Assembly: GCA_027083655.1 (NCBI GenBank)
Contig: JALWNS010000141.1
Location: forward strand, 1 to 6,395
Source: Bacteroidales bacterium
GTDB taxonomy: Bacteria > Bacteroidota > Bacteroidia > Bacteroidales > S143-33
Direction: 5' to 3'
DNA length: 6,395 nucleotides
Numbering within the stretch: position 1 is the stretch's first letter; the number at the start of each line of letters is the position of its first letter. The notes beneath the pieces are model-generated. The model was not told where the DNA came from and ran no database searches. It saw nothing but the letters and a program-made list of their open reading frames with translations. The position numbers and the translations under genes were made by a program. Positions 1-6,360 of the stretch are shown here, piece after piece.

Positions 1-413
1 ATATTAAGTGTTCCTGGTGTCCGGTTTATCATTGTCATAAAGAAATTCTCGAACGTGTATCCTACATGTTGATGCCTTTCGCCTGGCAATACATTAATTT
101 GTGCCAGGTAAAATTCAACACCTATATTATTTACTGTGTTAAAGTAGTAATTCAAGTCCTTGATGATCTTTTTTATTTCGTTAAATCCAGGACCAAAACC
201 CTTCATATTAGGATATACCCATACACTCAAAGGTACACGGAAATAAATAGAGTCTGTATTAGAATATTTCATTAAAATCGTGTCTAGCAAAGCATTATTA
301 CATTTCCACGGTGATTTTCTCATGGAAAAAAACATATCATCTTGGGCTTTTGCAGCCATGAAAATGATAGAGAGGGACCAGACCAGAAAGATTTTTTTTA
401 TATAGCCAGACAT
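1..413 (-). CDS. Secreted protein, N-terminal part (cut by the left edge); possibly a metalloprotease-like surface protein
   Basis: An open frame runs from the ATG at 413-411 to the window edge without a stop, giving 137 codons; the C-terminus lies outside. Residues 1-23 form a clear signal peptide: basic YIKK, a hydrophobic stretch over residues 9-21, and an AKA cleavage site before QDD. The mature part reads IYFRVPLSVWVYPN (57-70), then a predicted helix (78-91, with DLNYYF), then NIGVEFYLAQINVL (97-109). A 'decide a small number, then LN..F, then ...I.FYL..I' layout resembles the region before the catalytic domain in secreted Bacteroidetes zinc metalloproteases (M43-like, often T9SS cargo). 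That link is inference: no HExxH motif is in the visible part. The start lies 10 nt after the stop of the LptG-like gene, so the gene is probably the last visible member of the leftward operon. There is a single Cys at 38. Secretion is well supported; the family is not. Confidence 0.7.
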   Translation of the reverse strand, partial: MSGYIKKIFLVWSLSIIFMAAKAQDDMFFSMRKSPWKCNNALLDTILMKYSNTDSIYFRVPLSVWVYPNMKGFGPGFNEIKKIIKDLNYYFNTVNNIGVEFYLAQINVLPGERHQHVGYTFENFFMTMINRTPGTLN

Positions 414-423
414 ATTACGATTT

Positions 424-1506
424 TTACCGTGGAGCAAAAATATAGTATGATATAAAGGCTATTACGGTAAAAATTATATTAGGTATCCAAACAGCCAATA
501 AAGGATTCATACCTCCCTTGATTGAAAATTGATCTGCAACTTGCATGAAAAAAATGTATGCAAAACTTAGCAATAGCCCTAGGCCTATGTTTAAACTAGT
601 TCCACCACGTTTTTTCTTGGACGATATAGTCACACCCAGAAATGTAAGAATAAATGTTGAAAAAGGATATGCAGTGCGTTTATATTTCTCTAGAAGATAA
701 GAATTAATGTTTTCAGAACCGCGTAATTTCTCCTGTTCTATAAAACGGTTAAGCTGTGGAAGGGTTAGAGTAGTAATATCCAGATTAAACCTCTTGAAAT
801 AATCAGGGGTTATGTTTATCAAGGTATCTGTTTTGCGGCCATATATTAATTTGTCATAAGTTTTGTAATAATCACGAATATAATAATCAAAAAGTATCCA
901 GGACTGTTTTACCGAATCCCATCTTGCATATTTTGCCAAAAGCTTTGATTTGAGCTGGCCATCCACAATTTTTTCCAGTGAAAAAGTATGTGCTACATCA
1001 CTTCTAAGGTCATAAAACTGTATATAAAGATAAACATTTGGAGCTATTTGCTTGTGTACATTACGTATAGCGTATGGATTACGGTGGTAAAAATATTTTT
1101 CTTCAAAATCTACCCGTTTTTTATTACCTGGGGGAATAACAAAATTACCAAGATACCAAGAGAAAGCAGCTATCACAAATGCCGCTATCATGTATGGCTG
1201 TAGCATTCTAAAAAAACTTATTCCTGAACTAATAATAGCAATAACTTCACTCTTGTCTGCCATCTTTGAGGTGAAGAAAATTACAGATATGAAGACAAAT
1301 AAGAACATAAACAGGTTTGCATAATAAGGAATAAAGTTGATGTAATACTCTAGAAATATCTCCTTCAAAGGGATTTTGTTATCAATAAAACGCGAAAGGT
1401 GCTCGGACAAGTCGAAAATTACAGCTATGGCTATGATCAGTGTTATAGCCAGTATAAAAGTTCCCAGGAATTTGCGTATTATGTACCGGTCTAGAATCTT
1501 GAGCAT
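424..1506 (-). CDS. lptG: LptG/LptF family permease (YjgP/YjgQ), LPS export ABC transporter membrane subunit
   Basis: This 360-residue protein has the full length of the YjgP/YjgQ family. LptF and LptG form the inner-membrane channel of the LptB2FG ABC transporter, which extracts lipopolysaccharide and passes it to LptC and the periplasmic bridge. The N-terminus MLKILDRYIIRKFLGTF is typical of the family. Hydrophobic segments lie near residues 14-34, 57-79, 102-124, 277-296, 304-325 and 335-357, giving six membrane spans. They surround a periplasmic beta-rich domain (about 125-270) that starts after NFVIPPGNKKR. The cytoplasmic loop SKMADKSEVIAIISSGIS (80-97) is the expected coupling-helix region that contacts the ATPase. 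The start is 2 nt after the stop of the OmpA-family gene, and 10 nt separate its stop from the next start. No lptB is visible. The choice of LptG over LptF rests on my memory of Bacteroidetes N-termini and is less sure than the family. Confidence 0.9.
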   Translation of the reverse strand: MLKILDRYIIRKFLGTFILAITLIIAIAVIFDLSEHLSRFIDNKIPLKEIFLEYYINFIPYYANLFMFLFVFISVIFFTSKMADKSEVIAIISSGISFFRMLQPYMIAAFVIAAFSWYLGNFVIPPGNKKRVDFEEKYFYHRNPYAIRNVHKQIAPNVYLYIQFYDLRSDVAHTFSLEKIVDGQLKSKLLAKYARWDSVKQSWILFDYYIRDYYKTYDKLIYGRKTDTLINITPDYFKRFNLDITTLTLPQLNRFIEQEKLRGSENINSYLLEKYKRTAYPFSTFILTFLGVTISSKKKRGGTSLNIGLGLLLSFAYIFFMQVADQFSIKGGMNPLLAVWIPNIIFTVIAFISYYIFAPR

Positions 1507-1508
1507 GT

Positions 1509-3620
1509 CTACAATTTTAGGATTTTGAATTCTACTCTGCGGTTCAGTTTGTGCTTTTCTTCATCTGGTCCTTTGTAGACAGGATTAGATCCTCCAAAAG
1601 CCTTTGTTTTTATCCTAGAAGGAGAAATACCTTTGGAGACTAAATAATTTTTCACTGTTTGGACGCGCTTCTGTGATAAAACAAGTAGTGAATCCTTATT
1701 ACCACGGTAATCGGTATAACCATGCAGTTCGATTATCATTGTTGGATTGGACTTAAGCAAGTGGGCTATTCGATCAAGCTCTGGATATGACTCTGGCATC
1801 AGCTCAGCAGAAGCCCTCTTGAAAAAGACATTATTTAACCTTATTGTCTGGTTAATCTTAAGAGGAAACATATATAAGTCAACTCTATATTCAGAGTATT
1901 GTTTTTTCCTGTTCCTCAAATCTAAATTATCACTCTGGGCAATGTAATCTTTTGCTTCTGCCCTAAAACCATAAATTTTGTCAAATGGTAATTTTACTTT
2001 GTATTCACCTGTAGTTGGATTAGACCTGGCCAGGCCCACTTCTTTCCCTGTTTTTAGGTCATAATACTTGATTTCTGCAGCTACTGGTTTTTGTGTTTCG
2101 TTGTCAAGCACCTGTCCGTATATCAAAACAACTGGCTCAGGTTGAAGCTCTTTATTCAGGCGAATCCGGAAAATATCCTCATTACCATAAGAATTATATG
2201 TAGAAGAGAAGTATGCGTAATCACCTTTGGCCGGTATCGATAAGTATGTGTCCCAGTCTGGTGTATTAATTATTGGACCAAGATTTTGTGGCTTTGTCCA
2301 CCTAGTCCAGGTCTCGTCCAGGCGGCGTGTTACAAAAATATCATGGCTACCATAGCCAGGATGGCCATTAGAGGAGAAGTATAAAGTTTTTCCGTCTGAT
2401 GCTAGAAATGGTGTGCTCTCAGAAGCAAAAGTATTTATAACCGGACCTAAATTCTTGGGTTCTGAGTATGTGCCATCAGGTAATCTAAAGCTTACATACA
2501 AGTCTAGATCTCCGTATGAATCATCGCGCTCTATAGACATGAGTAAAATTTTGTAATCGTTACTCATGTAATAAGTTTCATAGATATTTTTGTTATAAAA
2601 ATTCTTTATTTTTATTTGCTCTGGGACAGACCAACCATTAGAAGTCCTATAGCTAATAGATATACCTTGCTCGCTCTTGAAGGTACCATCTGGATTATAC
2701 AAACCTTCTAAAAGTAAAGCATTGCCATCCGGTGTCACTGTAATCACTGCATTTACCCCATCATTATTAAGGGGTTTGGGAGCATGGACAGCCGGTCCCC
2801 AGGTGCCATCATTTTGCAAGTCACTGTACCAAATATCACATTCATGCTCATCTCCATAGTTACGTGGATCATAGATACGCCCAAAGTATAGCCTCTTGCC
2901 ATCAGGGGATATTATTGGAGCAATTTCTGAATATCTGGTATTGACATTGGTAGACAGACGTTCACGCTTGGCTATGAATGGCGTTTGTTGGGCTAGGTTT
3001 ATAGGACTTTCAATTTGTGTTACCATAAAATAATCAACAGATATCGAAGTATTGCGTTGCAATACTATGCCATGGAATTGCCCAAAAAAAGGAATAAATT
3101 GCGTCGAATATACAGGCTTGTCATTTATATAAAATTTGAGCACAATGCCGTTTTTCTCTATTTTCAGGATGTTATAATCATTTGGTTTTATGACCCTTTC
3201 TTTTGCCCAGCGATGGATGGAAAAGTATTTGTTCCCTGCCTGTGCACCAATTGTAAAATACTGGTTTGCCGTTATCATGAAAATAAAACTATAACCCATA
3301 CCTCGCGAACCCCAGACAAGTCCAAAACCTCTGTTGGGAGGTCCTGATAAGTGCTTTATAGCCAACTCAATAGAGAAATTATGCCTGTAATCAATAAAAT
3401 GTTGTGTCCCTACGAACAAGAGTCTTTGTTTGGACGAACTCTTAACTAAATATTGGCCATTGACGATACGTGCATAATAATCAGGACGGTTAATTTTTGT
3501 CCATTGGTCATTATCCTTTGAAAAATCATCGTAGAAAATGACTTTTCCGCTATTGTTCTGTGCCAGAGCTATTCCCAACGAATATGTTATCAGTAATAAT
3601 GAAAGTAAAAGTCTACTCAT
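1509..3620 (-). CDS. OmpA-family outer-membrane protein with LamG-like, PD40 beta-propeller and CRD-like domains (PorE-like)
   Basis: This 703-residue protein probably links the outer membrane to peptidoglycan. Residues 1-20 are a signal peptide (cleavage ALA|QNN) with no lipobox cysteine. Residues about 25-205 look like a beta-sandwich of the LamG/jelly-roll type (FYDDFSKDNDQW start, repeated strands, ends ISVDYFMVTQ). Residues about 228-490 carry five WD40-like PD40 blades, marked by SPDGKRLYFG (238), TPDGNALLLEG (296), SNDYKILLMS (353), ASDGKTLYFSS (407) and PAKGDYAYFSS (463), with the partner motifs DIWYSD, DLDLYV, HDIFVTRR and EDIFRI. Residues about 497-585 resemble a carboxypeptidase-regulatory-like fold (VLIYGQVLDNETQKPVAA). 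Residues about 593-703 are the OmpA C-terminal domain, with D637 and R652 at the 15-residue spacing of the diaminopimelate-binding pair, and the ending NRRVEFKIL. The propeller-CRD-OmpA order matches PorE of the type IX secretion system, but PorE begins with TPR repeats. The start is 5 nt after the previous stop. Its partners are unknown. Confidence 0.88.
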   Translation of the reverse strand: MSRLLLSLLLITYSLGIALAQNNSGKVIFYDDFSKDNDQWTKINRPDYYARIVNGQYLVKSSSKQRLLFVGTQHFIDYRHNFSIELAIKHLSGPPNRGFGLVWGSRGMGYSFIFMITANQYFTIGAQAGNKYFSIHRWAKERVIKPNDYNILKIEKNGIVLKFYINDKPVYSTQFIPFFGQFHGIVLQRNTSISVDYFMVTQIESPINLAQQTPFIAKRERLSTNVNTRYSEIAPIISPDGKRLYFGRIYDPRNYGDEHECDIWYSDLQNDGTWGPAVHAPKPLNNDGVNAVITVTPDGNALLLEGLYNPDGTFKSEQGISISYRTSNGWSVPEQIKIKNFYNKNIYETYYMSNDYKILLMSIERDDSYGDLDLYVSFRLPDGTYSEPKNLGPVINTFASESTPFLASDGKTLYFSSNGHPGYGSHDIFVTRRLDETWTRWTKPQNLGPIINTPDWDTYLSIPAKGDYAYFSSTYNSYGNEDIFRIRLNKELQPEPVVLIYGQVLDNETQKPVAAEIKYYDLKTGKEVGLARSNPTTGEYKVKLPFDKIYGFRAEAKDYIAQSDNLDLRNRKKQYSEYRVDLYMFPLKINQTIRLNNVFFKRASAELMPESYPELDRIAHLLKSNPTMIIELHGYTDYRGNKDSLLVLSQKRVQTVKNYLVSKGISPSRIKTKAFGGSNPVYKGPDEEKHKLNRRVEFKILKL

Positions 3621-3625
3621 GTGCT

Positions 3626-4786
3626 TTATTTTGGATTAATCATGTAAAAATTATTCTTTTCAAGATTAGGGAGCAAGTTATAGCTACGTTTTTTTATAAT
3701 TACTCCCTCTTTTAGTATAATGATGCCTGGATTGGCTCGTATAAGCGATTTAAGAAATTGTGGGTCAGTAAAACAAAATTCAATGTCATAAGCTCCAGTT
3801 AACTCAATAATACTATCGACAGCCTTCTGGTCAGATGCTGTCAAGCAATAAGCCACGGGAAAATATTGATCACGGAATACACGTGCATAATCCAGGGTCT
3901 TTCGAAAACCACTAACATTAATTTTGTTTAAGTCATAACTAACAATAAGGATTACAGGCTCTTTTATGTGCAATAAGGAATCTGTAATGTCCCTTCCTAA
4001 AGAATTTACAATACAAAACTTGCTCAAGGCTCCTTTTACTGTCTGCTTCTGAGGAATAAGCTTGGTATTTATCCAAACCCAGTTTGTATCTCGCCAGGGT
4101 ATATTCTCTTCGTTGAAATATTTGAATTTTCGAGTCTGCTTGTTGTAATAAAGAAGTTTTGCTTTGTATTTGTGATAAGTCTTTACATCCGTAAAATACT
4201 TTTCTACCTTGGCATTTAAGTCTGTACCCTTGGGGAAACAAGTAAAATCAACAATTGGCAAAAACGAATAATTAATAAGTATGAAAAAAATTATTCCTAA
4301 CGTTGTTGTTAAAACCCAGCTTAGTTGATAACGCTCATTTAGTTTCGACGGCTTAAGCTTCTTTTTATTGAATAGTAAAATTATTGACAATATCCACAAG
4401 ATGAGATTTCTCAAGAACATATATTGGTTCGACAAATCGAATGGATTACACGAAAGGCCAGAGTAGTATGGATTACGGACTGCTATAATGTATGATAAAG
4501 GTAAGTAAACCGTAAACAAAACCACGGATATTAGTACTGCATGCCTCAGGAAAAGCCCAAAAATCAATGAAACACCCAAAACAAATTCGATAACGATAAA
4601 CAAAAACGTAATAATAAAAGAAAGTCTTTGAAGCTCTTGTTGCCCACCTATGATCATTGTTTTATGTTCTGTCTCAAAAGTAGCTCCTAGTGGATCTATT
4701 GCTTTGGTAAGGCTAGTATAAAGTAAAATTACTCCTATGAGAATACGGGCTATGTCAAATATTGTTATTTTCTTCTTTTTCCTCAT
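3626..4786 (-). CDS. DoxX-family membrane protein with C-terminal thioredoxin-like domain (BT_3928-like)
   Basis: This 386-residue protein has two parts. Residues 9-139 are a DoxX-type four-helix membrane domain (spans near 9-29, 55-77, 81-103, 122-139) with the family signature LYTSLTKAIDPLGATF at 22-37. A fifth span follows at about 156-176. The C-terminal soluble part (about 195-386) is thioredoxin-like: the strand PVILIVSYDL (277-286) is followed by a helix, then PVAYCLTASD, and ANPGIIILKEGVIIKK (351-366) supplies a likely cis-proline (P353). No CxxC redox pair is present in it. The whole matches what I recall of the BT_3928 family of Bacteroidetes. In that family the loop before the fourth span usually carries a CGCFG-type motif; here it reads SGLSCNPFDLSN (109-120), with one cysteine. 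The function is not established; thiol or quinone-linked redox work is a guess. The start overlaps the DUF1599 gene by 32 nt. The next internal ATG is at codon 44, past the first span, so this start is well supported. Confidence 0.85.
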   Translation of the reverse strand: MRKKKKITIFDIARILIGVILLYTSLTKAIDPLGATFETEHKTMIIGGQQELQRLSFIITFLFIVIEFVLGVSLIFGLFLRHAVLISVVLFTVYLPLSYIIAVRNPYYSGLSCNPFDLSNQYMFLRNLILWILSIILLFNKKKLKPSKLNERYQLSWVLTTTLGIIFFILINYSFLPIVDFTCFPKGTDLNAKVEKYFTDVKTYHKYKAKLLYYNKQTRKFKYFNEENIPWRDTNWVWINTKLIPQKQTVKGALSKFCIVNSLGRDITDSLLHIKEPVILIVSYDLNKINVSGFRKTLDYARVFRDQYFPVAYCLTASDQKAVDSIIELTGAYDIEFCFTDPQFLKSLIRANPGIIILKEGVIIKKRSYNLLPNLEKNNFYMINPK

Positions 4787-5324
4787 CTAAGTTCCAAAGT
4801 TTAATTAGCGCAAAAACAGAATAATTAATAATGTCAAAATAATTGTTCTCTACACCTTCCGATACTAGAGTTTCACCTTGGTTGTCCTCTATCTGCTTTA
4901 TTCGAAAAATTTTCATGAGTATAAGATCTGTAAATGAGCTAACACGCATTTGCCTCCATGCCTCTCCATAATCGTGATTTTTTCTCTGCATCAAGTCCAG
5001 GGCATTCCGTGAATACTTATCATAAAGCTGCATGGCTTTTTCATTGCTTATATCGATCTCATCTGCAAATCCCAATTCATTCTGTATTAGACCAATAATA
5101 GAATAATTTATCAAACCTATAAACTCTCCGTCAATTTGCTCATCGACTCTTGCTTCGCCAGTTAACTCAATAGTACGAATACGATTAGCTTTTATATATA
5201 GCTGGTCTGTTATTGACTCAGGCCTTAACAAACGCCAGGCAGGTCCATAATCTTTAAGTTTTTTCTGAAAAATATTACGGCATTTTTCTATTACCTGGAG
5301 AAATTGTTGCGAGGTTTTGTCCAT
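4755..5324 (-). CDS. DUF1599 (nucleotide modification associated domain 1) protein, two tandem copies
   Basis: This 189-residue, mostly helical, cytosolic-looking protein has no signal peptide. It contains two copies of the same domain: copy 1 about residues 14-83 and copy 2 about 106-175. Shared positions include DYGPAWR (25-31) and DYGEAWR (118-124), SITD and SFTD, IKANRIRTIE (44-53) and MKIFRIKQIE (137-146), and INYSIIGLI and INYSVFALI. Members of this family are known in Bacteroidetes chromosomes and, as single domains, in phage and modification-linked contexts; the biochemical activity is unproven as far as I know. The tail EEKEENNNI is short and acidic. It is the first gene of the leftward operon, 56 nt from divergent folP, which is a neighbourhood I recall from other Bacteroidetes. 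No Shine-Dalgarno sequence is visible before the ATG, as usual for the phylum. Family assignment is strong; a nucleotide-related role is inference. Confidence 0.9.
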   Translation of the reverse strand: MDKTSQQFLQVIEKCRNIFQKKLKDYGPAWRLLRPESITDQLYIKANRIRTIELTGEARVDEQIDGEFIGLINYSIIGLIQNELGFADEIDISNEKAMQLYDKYSRNALDLMQRKNHDYGEAWRQMRVSSFTDLILMKIFRIKQIEDNQGETLVSEGVENNYFDIINYSVFALIKLWNLDEEKEENNNI

Positions 5325-5339
5325 ACTTTGCTAATTTTG
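5306..5339 (+). promoter_or_regulatory. Probable promoter for folP
   Basis: TAATTTTG at 5332-5339 is a perfect -7 element (TAnnTTTG). The upstream -33 element is weak: GTTG at 5306-5309 with a 22-nt spacer, inside the first codons of the DUF1599 gene. Transcription would start near 5345, giving a leader of about 36 nt that is A-rich just before the ATG and has no Shine-Dalgarno sequence. Confidence 0.45.
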
Positions 5340-5365
5340 CCTGAGTGCATTTTTTACCAACAAAC

Positions 5366-5397
5366 CAAAAATAGTAAACAATGGATAATATCACAAA
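5366..5397 (-). promoter_or_regulatory. Bacteroidetes-type promoter for the leftward operon
   Basis: Read on the minus strand, TTTG (5397-5394) is followed by exactly 20 nt and then TATTTTTG (5373-5366). This fits the Bacteroidetes housekeeping-sigma consensus TTTG-N19-21-TAnnTTTG perfectly. Transcription would start near 5360 and leave a leader of about 36 nt before the DUF1599 ATG at 5324. The -33 element lies inside the first codons of folP if folP starts at 5381, but just outside it if folP starts at 5405. Confidence 0.7.
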
Positions 5398-6241
5398 AAA
5401 AACAATGAACTTCCGTGGCCAGATGGTCACATTTGACAGTCCTATTGTTATGGGTATACTTAACGTAACACCAGACTCTTTTTACGACGGAGGACGTTAT
5501 ACATACGAACAAGCTATTGCACACAGGGCACAGGAAATCCTGGACCAGGGAGGTACTATAATTGATGTAGGAGCTTATTCTTCACGTCCAGGTGCAGAAG
5601 ATATTAGCCAGGATGAAGAAATGCGCCGCCTGGACAAGGCATTGTCTGCTATCCGCAAGGAACTGCCAGAAGCAATAATTTCTGTTGACACCTTCCGTCC
5701 CCAGGTGGCAGAAATGGTACTCAAGGACTTTGGCGTCCAGATGATTAATGACATCATGGGCGGGGGAGAGGATAGAAAAATGTACAATGTTATTGCTAAA
5801 TGGAATGTACCTTATGTACTGATGCACATCAAGGGTACACCTCAAACTATGCAGCAAAATCCTCATTACAACGATGTTGTCCAGGAAATAATACTTTATT
5901 TTGCAGAACGCCTACACCAGCTGCGAGGCTTACATATAAATGATGTAGTCCTGGATCCAGGCTTTGGCTTTGGCAAAACACTGGATCATAATTACCAGAT
6001 AATGGCGAAGCTAGAAGTATTTAAACAATTGTTTCCTGAGCCTCTGATGGTAGGTATATCGCGTAAATCAATGATATTCCGTTTACTTAACATCTCACCA
6101 GATAAGGCACTCAATGGTACTACCGTTTTAAACACTATTTCTTTGCTAAAAGGTGCAGACATTCTCAGGGTGCACGATGTGCGTGAGGCGGTAGAGGCAA
6201 TCAAAATAGTGGAAAAAATGAAGGAACAGGATTCTAATTAA
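5381..6241 (+). CDS. folP: Dihydropteroate synthase
   Basis: This enzyme joins 4-aminobenzoate to dihydropterin pyrophosphate to make dihydropteroate in folate synthesis, in the cytosol; it is the target of sulfonamides. At 286 residues it has the usual length. The TIM-barrel motifs are all present in order: GILNVTPDSFYDGG (25-38, N28 and D32), DVGAYSSRPGAE (62-73, equivalent to the DIGGESTRPG loop), SVDT (101-104), NDIMGG (123-128), MHIKGTPQTMQ (148-158), DPGFGFGKT (192-200), GISRKS (225-230, catalytic-site K229) and RVHDV (263-267). No key residue is missing, so it should be active. The AYSS form of the second loop is, from memory, normal for Bacteroidetes. A second ATG at codon 9 (5405) is possible, since the core fold starts near residue 20. 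The gene is divergent from the DUF1599 operon and ends 85 nt before a hairpin terminator, so it seems to be transcribed alone. Confidence 0.97.
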   Translation: MDNITKKTMNFRGQMVTFDSPIVMGILNVTPDSFYDGGRYTYEQAIAHRAQEILDQGGTIIDVGAYSSRPGAEDISQDEEMRRLDKALSAIRKELPEAIISVDTFRPQVAEMVLKDFGVQMINDIMGGGEDRKMYNVIAKWNVPYVLMHIKGTPQTMQQNPHYNDVVQEIILYFAERLHQLRGLHINDVVLDPGFGFGKTLDHNYQIMAKLEVFKQLFPEPLMVGISRKSMIFRLLNISPDKALNGTTVLNTISLLKGADILRVHDVREAVEAIKIVEKMKEQDSN

Positions 6242-6326
6242 TGCATCATGATTTATCTTGTTATAATCACCTGCTCCACTTGTCTCCCAGATTGCTAGCC
6301 TATAGCTGTAATAGATCACTTCCTAA

Positions 6327-6360
6327 ATAACAGAGGCTGCCAGTAGGCAGCCTCTGTTAT
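6327..6360 (+). terminator. Hairpin terminator downstream of folP
   Basis: Arms 6327-6341 and 6346-6360 are perfect 15-nt reverse complements (core CAGAGGCTGCC) around the loop AGTA. The stem has a GC-rich centre and A/T ends. No long T-tract follows on either strand (the plus strand continues CTCTTGAAAA), so it may need the T-containing stem end or Rho help, or act in both directions. The 85 nt between folP and the hairpin hold no gene that I can see. Confidence 0.75.

Noticed and set aside
66..275. A 69-codon plus-strand open frame near the left edge
   Set aside because: It is opposite the secreted-protein gene, which has a signal peptide and continues the operon; the plus frame has low-complexity, non-protein-like composition.
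3015..3347. A 110-codon open frame on the plus strand
   Set aside because: It lies wholly inside the OmpA-family gene on the opposite strand, has no family resemblance, and the minus-strand protein is clearly real through this region.
3939..4241. A 100-codon open frame on the minus strand in another frame
   Set aside because: It overlaps the thioredoxin-like part of the DoxX protein, is rich in Q, K and S without any motif, and reads as a shadow frame.
3795..5172. A 15-nt identical word, CCAGTTAACTCAATA, at 3795-3809 and 5158-5172
   Set aside because: In both places it encodes the same short peptide, IELTG, in the same reading frame and strand; chance plus codon preference explains it and no flanking similarity extends the match.
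5582..5866. Minus-strand open frames inside folP
   Set aside because: folP is unambiguous here with conserved motifs in order; the reverse frames have no recognisable content.
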